64,000 nucleotides of DNA from a virus, in the IMG/VR virus record IMGVR_UViG_3300042332_001447, positions 1 through 64,000 of that record; one strand, given 5' to 3'. Under the pieces are notes generated by a model. That model had not been told where the DNA came from. It worked only from the letters and a program-made list of their open reading frames with translations, and ran no database searches. Below, one piece after another: positions 59,354 through 64,000 of the stretch. The first letter of the stretch is position 1; each line of letters opens with the position of its first letter. Position numbers and translations under genes: made by a program.

Positions 59354-61096
59354 TTATCTAGCTCTTTCAAAGTTGTTATCAATTGTACCTACAAACTCTA
59401 CAGGTAATTTATCGAATCTATGTGTTTTAATAGCTGTAATTTCGTTGTAGTATATCTCTCCTTCAAAAACATGTTTAATGCTTATAATGAACCATTGTCC
59501 GTAAAATTTATCATTATGTGGAGTTTTATCTGCTCCCTCTGTACGATCTATCGCTATAAATCTCCCAATCTCTCTGCTCGGTAAACCGAGTGTTCTAAAG
59601 TGTATACACGCATTATGAAATAGACCGGTGTATAATAGTTTCTTAATACCATCACATTGTCTTAGTATAGGGTCTTCTCCGTATAGAGAATACGTCGGAG
59701 TTAAACTTAAATTGCGTTTATCTTTATCGAGAGTAATTAAGAACAGATCTTCTAAATTTGAATTGTTATTTTTATATACCCCTTTAATATATTGTTTAGA
59801 TATAAACTCTCTTGCTTTTTTAACAGTGTTATTTTCAAATTCAATATTGAATTTTCTTTCAGCGAAATTAAAAGAGTATACGGGACGAGTACGAAACACG
59901 CTAGAGTTTGTTAGAGGGGACATATCTACAAATCTATAATTTGTTATTAAACTATGTCTACCGGATTTTAAATCTACTTTAGAAGATTCTCCGTTACTTA
60001 TTGGAGCATAATGTCTTTTAGTAGCACCGTCACTGTTATCTGCATAGCCTTGTAAGAAGAAATGCTCAATCTGCATTGGACCTGGAGACTCTTTACTACT
60101 ACCTGCTTGATTGAAGTACCAAGAAATCGGTTTTAAAGTGAAATAACCAACATCATACGGAGTCGGGCCTTTTTCTATAGTTAAAAGACTTAGATCATTA
60201 ATTTGTGTTCCAGCACTTTCTATTTTTGTATTACTTGCATGATACCTATAAACATATGATAGACAATCATAAGCAGACATGTACGCAGGAGCTGTAAAGA
60301 ATATACTACTACCACCATCTTCCCACTCTTCTGCTGAACCTACTAATTGTTTCACATTTAAACTTAAATCAGTAATACTACTCTCTATTATTTCTTTTAT
60401 AGCAATACCTGTAGGTATAGAGTTATCTTTTTCTGCAAGGGACGCTTTAGATGCAACAGGAGAAAGTGCTGTAGAGTACTCTATTAAATTAGAGTTCATT
60501 TTTTGATACCTTATATCGTAAAAATAAAGCTTTAAGCATTTAATATCAGCTGAAGCTGCTCCAGTAGAGCCTACAGGTTTATCTATTTCTTCTACATCAT
60601 AAATTGCAAATAAATGAGATAGAGACCAAAATTTATCATTTGCATCTACAGTGTAACCTGCATATTGGGCGGTACCTTCTTCTTTAAGATTTGAACTATC
60701 ATCAACTTTAGGTGTAATTTTTATACGGAGTAAATCATCTCCGTCATTACGAAATATGTATCCAAAAAACTGAGCGGGGTCTCCTTTGCTATTTTTTTTT
60801 GAAAGCTCTGCAGGATCGATAACTTTTTTAGTATGAGCAGGTAACGCATCGGTGTGTTGCCCTGTTATATTGTCTATGCCGCTATCATTTGCATTAGGGC
60901 TATACATATATGTTAAAGTACCTCTTGTAACCCAGTCAGAAAGATCACTCTCAATAGATAAGTTAACTATAGAGTTCGGGTTAATTGGAAACTTTCTTTC
61001 AGCAGAATCCCCGTTACTGTTATCTAAATAGATTTCAATAGTGTGACGTAATTGATTGTATTTTGTTTCATAAACAAATTGAGATGGTGCTGGCAT
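59354..61096 (-). CDS. Baseplate hub protein (gp27-like)
   Basis: 580 aa. The overall layout fits tail hub proteins of the gp27/gpD type: N-terminal beta-rich domain (VNLSIESDLSDWVTRGTLTY), central alpha/beta part (AYDCLSYVYRYHASNTKIES; FTAPAYM) and a C-terminal ring domain with RTLGLPSREIGRFIAIDR and YGQWFIISIKHVFEGEIYYN, where the G-x-W-x-I and final beta hairpin are typical. It lies between gp53 and the gp25/gp6 group, in the baseplate operon. The hub holds the spike encoded at 24435. The identification rests on pattern and position. Confidence 0.6.
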   Translation of the reverse strand: MPAPSQFVYETKYNQLRHTIEIYLDNSNGDSAERKFPINPNSIVNLSIESDLSDWVTRGTLTYMYSPNANDSGIDNITGQHTDALPAHTKKVIDPAELSKKNSKGDPAQFFGYIFRNDGDDLLRIKITPKVDDSSNLKEEGTAQYAGYTVDANDKFWSLSHLFAIYDVEEIDKPVGSTGAASADIKCLKLYFYDIRYQKMNSNLIEYSTALSPVASKASLAEKDNSIPTGIAIKEIIESSITDLSLNVKQLVGSAEEWEDGGSSIFFTAPAYMSAYDCLSYVYRYHASNTKIESAGTQINDLSLLTIEKGPTPYDVGYFTLKPISWYFNQAGSSKESPGPMQIEHFFLQGYADNSDGATKRHYAPISNGESSKVDLKSGRHSLITNYRFVDMSPLTNSSVFRTRPVYSFNFAERKFNIEFENNTVKKAREFISKQYIKGVYKNNNSNLEDLFLITLDKDKRNLSLTPTYSLYGEDPILRQCDGIKKLLYTGLFHNACIHFRTLGLPSREIGRFIAIDRTEGADKTPHNDKFYGQWFIISIKHVFEGEIYYNEITAIKTHRFDKLPVEFVGTIDNNFERAR

Positions 61097-61098
61097 AC

Positions 61099-61452
61099 TT
61101 AATTCTCCTGTACTGTAATCTGCTCAATTATAGACTTAACAACCTCAGATTTGAGTAAACGAATCTTTGTGCCTGTTACTAATTTACCTGTAGGATTTAT
61201 AATATCGTTAGCACTAACTATTACCCACCAGAGATTTGGTGTACGATAGGCTTTATAAGAAATATAAGGCCAGGTATCTTCCTCTTGTATAACATATTCA
61301 TTATAATAACCTTTCGGTAAATTACTCGGTACTACAACTGTTTGTAATATATTATAAAAATATTTTGAATCTTCATCTGAATACACGTTAAAAATATTTT
61401 CAAGATTTTCTACTTTAAGATTTTTTAAATCGTTTATTTGATTCTGCTTCAT
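61099..61452 (-). CDS. Baseplate wedge protein gp53-like
   Basis: 117 aa from ATG 61452, preceded by AGGAG with 6-base spacing and following the upstream stop by 1 base. A start at 61506 would overlap the upstream gene by 53 bases and is less likely. The C-terminal part is LysM-like and typical of gp53: YVIQEEDTWPYISYKAYRTP, then LWWVIVSANDIINPTGKLVT and a final IRLL. gp53 clamps the wedges at the inner baseplate ring. The neighbours (hub, gp48/54-type) support this. Confidence 0.75.
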   Translation of the reverse strand: MKQNQINDLKNLKVENLENIFNVYSDEDSKYFYNILQTVVVPSNLPKGYYNEYVIQEEDTWPYISYKAYRTPNLWWVIVSANDIINPTGKLVTGTKIRLLKSEVVKSIIEQITVQEN

Positions 61453-61453
61453 A

Positions 61454-62425
61454 TTAATCTCCTCTTCCAGGGCTTTGTAATTTTGTAAAAACTTTAGGAT
61501 TTTCAATTTGTTGAAATAGGTTTTTACTCGGCATAACCATATCTGTTAAAGTTATAGTTACGTCGTACGCATCCGGTACAACACAACTCATATTTTTATC
61601 TAACAAGGGTAATTTTCTCATATTGCCTTTATTACCTATCGTAATATTTGTAACACAGGATGCATAACTATAATGCTGACCTGGTACGAGTACTTCATAG
61701 AAAACGGGCGGTAAACTGGTTATTAAATCTCTTTTATTATATAAATTCTGATTTACTAGTAACATACATAGTTCTCTGTTTAATATCCAGTCATCAGGTG
61801 CAAGAGTATTAAAGAGTGAAAATTTTATATCTATACTTCTTTCGCTATGGGATTCCCACATTTTCGGTCTGTCCGTAGCGCCAACCTTTGGATAACCACC
61901 GAGAGTTGCAAGACCGGTACCGAGTGCTTGTTTGAGCATCTCAGCACCCGTACCTAATGCATTTGCAGCTTCACTGCCAGCTATTAACCCGGTTAACCCT
62001 TTTGCAGCTTTACCTATACCTTCTACCTGATCTAAAGCTGTCCACTGAGCTGTTGTTACCTGAAAATTGATATCAGAAAAATAAGGCATGTAATATTTAA
62101 ACCCTGTAGGATTGTCTTTAGGGAACAAATTTTGATAGGGTTCTAACGGATCGTCTTGACCGAAAAGAGAATATTCTAAAGCATTACCCGCACCTCGAGC
62201 GTATCTATACGCAGCTCTCTTAAGAGTTCCCTCATTGAATTCATACTCTTTTAATATAACATATGGAGTATCTTTTCTTGCTTCTTTCGGTGCAAGAGTC
62301 CACGGAAAATCGTTCGTTACGTTTATATCGCTACCGTAATCACTAGGGGTATATAGTTTTGCAAGCCCTGCTTGGCCTTGACTCCAAGTCATACTTTGAT
62401 CTCTCTCTGCGTATATTTTTTTCAT
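61454..62425 (-). CDS. Tail-tube initiator / baseplate protein (gp48/gp54-like)
   Basis: 323 aa. It starts MKKIYAERDQSMTWSQGQ. The C-terminal half (MWESHSERSIDIKFSLFNTL; WILNRELCMLLVNQNLYNKR; PPVFYEVLVPGQHYSYASCV; PDAYDVTITLTDMVMPSKNL) has the pattern of tube-like beta-barrel proteins that cap the hub and start tube polymerisation. A Gly/Ala-rich helical insertion lies at about 130-185. It is sandwiched between the tape-measure-like gene and gp53, the equivalent T4 neighbourhood. Confidence 0.65.
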   Translation of the reverse strand: MKKIYAERDQSMTWSQGQAGLAKLYTPSDYGSDINVTNDFPWTLAPKEARKDTPYVILKEYEFNEGTLKRAAYRYARGAGNALEYSLFGQDDPLEPYQNLFPKDNPTGFKYYMPYFSDINFQVTTAQWTALDQVEGIGKAAKGLTGLIAGSEAANALGTGAEMLKQALGTGLATLGGYPKVGATDRPKMWESHSERSIDIKFSLFNTLAPDDWILNRELCMLLVNQNLYNKRDLITSLPPVFYEVLVPGQHYSYASCVTNITIGNKGNMRKLPLLDKNMSCVVPDAYDVTITLTDMVMPSKNLFQQIENPKVFTKLQSPGRGD

Positions 62426-62433
62426 ATATTATT

Positions 62434-64000
62434 TTAAGCTACTGCAAAATTAGATCTAACTGCTCGAATAGGGTCAAAGTTGTTACTAGCTATTTGAGAC
62501 ATTGAAGGAGAATTGTTTTGGGCTTGTTGCTGAGGTATAATAAGAGGTTGTATAGAGGGTGTTTTAGAGTTACCTAATGCCCCTGCAAGCTTTAGAATAG
62601 CCTGTGTCAGATTTGCAATTTGACTATTGGTATTATTTGTGTTAGCTGCAATTGTTTCTAGTATTGCTGAAGATTTATCTGTTACTGGTTTAGCGGGTTC
62701 CTGAATTGGTGTGAATTTTTGTGCTGGCGTATCAGCTGGTAAGACCGTAGGCGGTGTAGGTGAAATACTAGGTACATCTTCAGTCATATTATTTACTTTA
62801 GAAACTTCAGGAGATACAGTCTCATTATTAGCGTTATATGCGTCTCGTCCAGCTATTAAAGCATCTAAGCCAAATGACGCTGCAGTACCGTAGCCTGGTA
62901 TAGTACTTGCTGCTCCTGAAGCAAACTCCAGGCCTGCTCCTGCCCAGTCGCCACTTAATGCTCTTTGTGCACCAGCACCTATTCCAGCAACCAAGCCAAC
63001 ACCCGGTATTTTTTTAAGTAAGGATTTACCTAATGCTTTGGCGCCTACTTTAGCAGTTTCTTTACCAGCAACTTCTGTACCTGCTTTAACAACCTCTTTA
63101 TCCATTACTTCTTTTCCAACTGACTTAGTACTAGTCTCTAAAACTTCTTTTGCTCCAACTTTAGTACTTTCTTTACTAACAGGTTTTGCTTCAGTTTCTA
63201 ATGCTTCTTTTGTTTCGGTTTTAACTTTCTTTTTATTAGCTGTCTTTGCTTCCGGCTCTGAACCTTCTTTTTTCACCGGCTTAACATTCTCTTTCTTAGA
63301 GGGAGCTGTAGATGTTTTCTTACTAGACGGTTCTTTTGTGGTTGGTCTCGTAGAACTAGGTTTACCTGGTGCAGGTATCTTAGATTTAAATAAATCTTTT
63401 AAATACTTAATACCCACTAGTGTACCTAATATACCTGAGCCTGAACCTGAGCCTTCTTCTTCATTACTTGTTTTTTTAGCTGCTGTTAAGGATGATCCTA
63501 CAGCTTTTGATAAACCACTTTCAATTGCAGTTTGTATGTTCTTAAAAACATCGGGGGATATTTTATCTATAGATACGCTTTGAATTGATTCTTCATCTTT
63601 AATTAAATCTAACTGCTGTTCATTAGATTCGTTATCATTAACTTTAGAGCGTAGCGCTTCGAGTTTATCGTTATCTACTTGTACTTCTTCAAGTTTTTTA
63701 GAATATTTTTCAAAAGGTTTAAATAATTCTTGCATAATACCTTTTGCATTATCCAGAGGGGTTTTACTCGTAGCAGATTCTTTTAATTTATTAAAATATG
63801 ATGTTTTTTCACCATTTGCTGTCTCTCTTTGTTTGAGAAGAGCTTGTGTGATACCTATTAAACCTTTATCTTTTTCTTTTAAAAGTTGCTGAAAGATATT
63901 TTTTGGCTGCTTGTCACTTGATGTAAACTCAACAGGACGTTCTTCAAGAAATTTATTTGATTTTTCTTTAGCAGGTTCATATTGAGAAACAGCTTCTTCT
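62434..64000 (-). CDS. Tape-measure-like protein, 3' part (gene continues beyond the window)
   Basis: 522 codons are visible. The frame is open from 64000 down to the stop at 62434, so an apparent ATG at 63735 is internal. The visible N-terminal part is charged and coiled (LLKEKDKGLIGITQALLKQR). A long Lys/Glu/Ala/Val repeat follows (TEAKPVSKESTKVGAKEVLE). A hydrophobic Gly/Ala-rich segment (LLKKIPGVGLVAGIGAGAQR ... LEFASGAASTIPGYGTAASF) is typical of the C-terminal part of phage tape-measure proteins and probably inserts in the host membrane. The end is Gln/Asn-rich. Location beside gp48/54 agrees. Confidence 0.6.
   Translation of the reverse strand, partial: EEAVSQYEPAKEKSNKFLEERPVEFTSSDKQPKNIFQQLLKEKDKGLIGITQALLKQRETANGEKTSYFNKLKESATSKTPLDNAKGIMQELFKPFEKYSKKLEEVQVDNDKLEALRSKVNDNESNEQQLDLIKDEESIQSVSIDKISPDVFKNIQTAIESGLSKAVGSSLTAAKKTSNEEEGSGSGSGILGTLVGIKYLKDLFKSKIPAPGKPSSTRPTTKEPSSKKTSTAPSKKENVKPVKKEGSEPEAKTANKKKVKTETKEALETEAKPVSKESTKVGAKEVLETSTKSVGKEVMDKEVVKAGTEVAGKETAKVGAKALGKSLLKKIPGVGLVAGIGAGAQRALSGDWAGAGLEFASGAASTIPGYGTAASFGLDALIAGRDAYNANNETVSPEVSKVNNMTEDVPSISPTPPTVLPADTPAQKFTPIQEPAKPVTDKSSAILETIAANTNNTNSQIANLTQAILKLAGALGNSKTPSIQPLIIPQQQAQNNSPSMSQIASNNFDPIRAVRSNFAVA

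Noticed and set aside
63733-63735. ATG as start of the last minus-strand gene
   Set aside because: The frame is open and coding-like up to the window edge at 64000, so this Met is internal.

Overview
The window is part of the genome of a large, AT-rich tailed phage with a contractile tail (T4-like myovirus). The evidence is a minus-strand block of baseplate genes recognisable as T4 gp25, gp6, gp53 and gp48/54-type proteins, a gp27-like hub, a gp5-like hub with lytic domains, a tape-measure-like protein and possibly a gp16-type small terminase. A gp44-type clamp loader, dUTPase and PhoH fit the same picture. A unimolecular spanin with a lipobox indicates a Gram-negative host. I cannot name the host. 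TATAAATA-like late promoter motifs stand directly in front of many genes.

Layout. 1-144: 3' end of a TnpB-type transposable element. 168-10226 (+): fibre protein and three related adhesins built from LamG-like, carbohydrate-binding-like and beta-helix modules. 10223-14550 (-): small accessory genes, including a metalloprotease and a flavodoxin-fold oxidoreductase, ending with a fibre gene split by a 237-nt group I intron. 14649-15316: zinc-finger ORF and a 366-bp non-autonomous TnpB-family element. 15337-17632 (+): lysis cassette (GAF/TM protein, u-spanin, holin candidate, endolysin). 17818-22892: PhoH with a class 3 intein, a gene truncated by a complete TnpB element, and small genes. 22889-54702 (-): spike, dual-lytic hub, fibres, very large adhesins with Thr-Pro linkers, PKD, LamG and LRR-like modules, then gp6 and gp25. 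54793-59322: mixed-strand block with small terminase candidate, GIY-YIG homing endonuclease, dUTPase and clamp loader. 59354-64000 (-): hub, gp53, gp48/54-type protein and the tape-measure-like protein, which runs off the window.

How it works together. The minus-strand genes build the baseplate, its cell-puncturing device and the receptor-binding fibres. The plus-strand adhesins enlarge the binding repertoire, and the lysis cassette releases progeny. Superimposed are selfish elements of four kinds: a group I intron, a class 3 LAGLIDADG intein, a free-standing GIY-YIG endonuclease, and a TnpB family with at least three copies plus an antisense relic. The TnpB copies carry omega-RNA-like 3' ends with compensatory base changes. 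Together with leader-poor gene starts and domain-in-domain insertions in the adhesins, these are the most unusual features.
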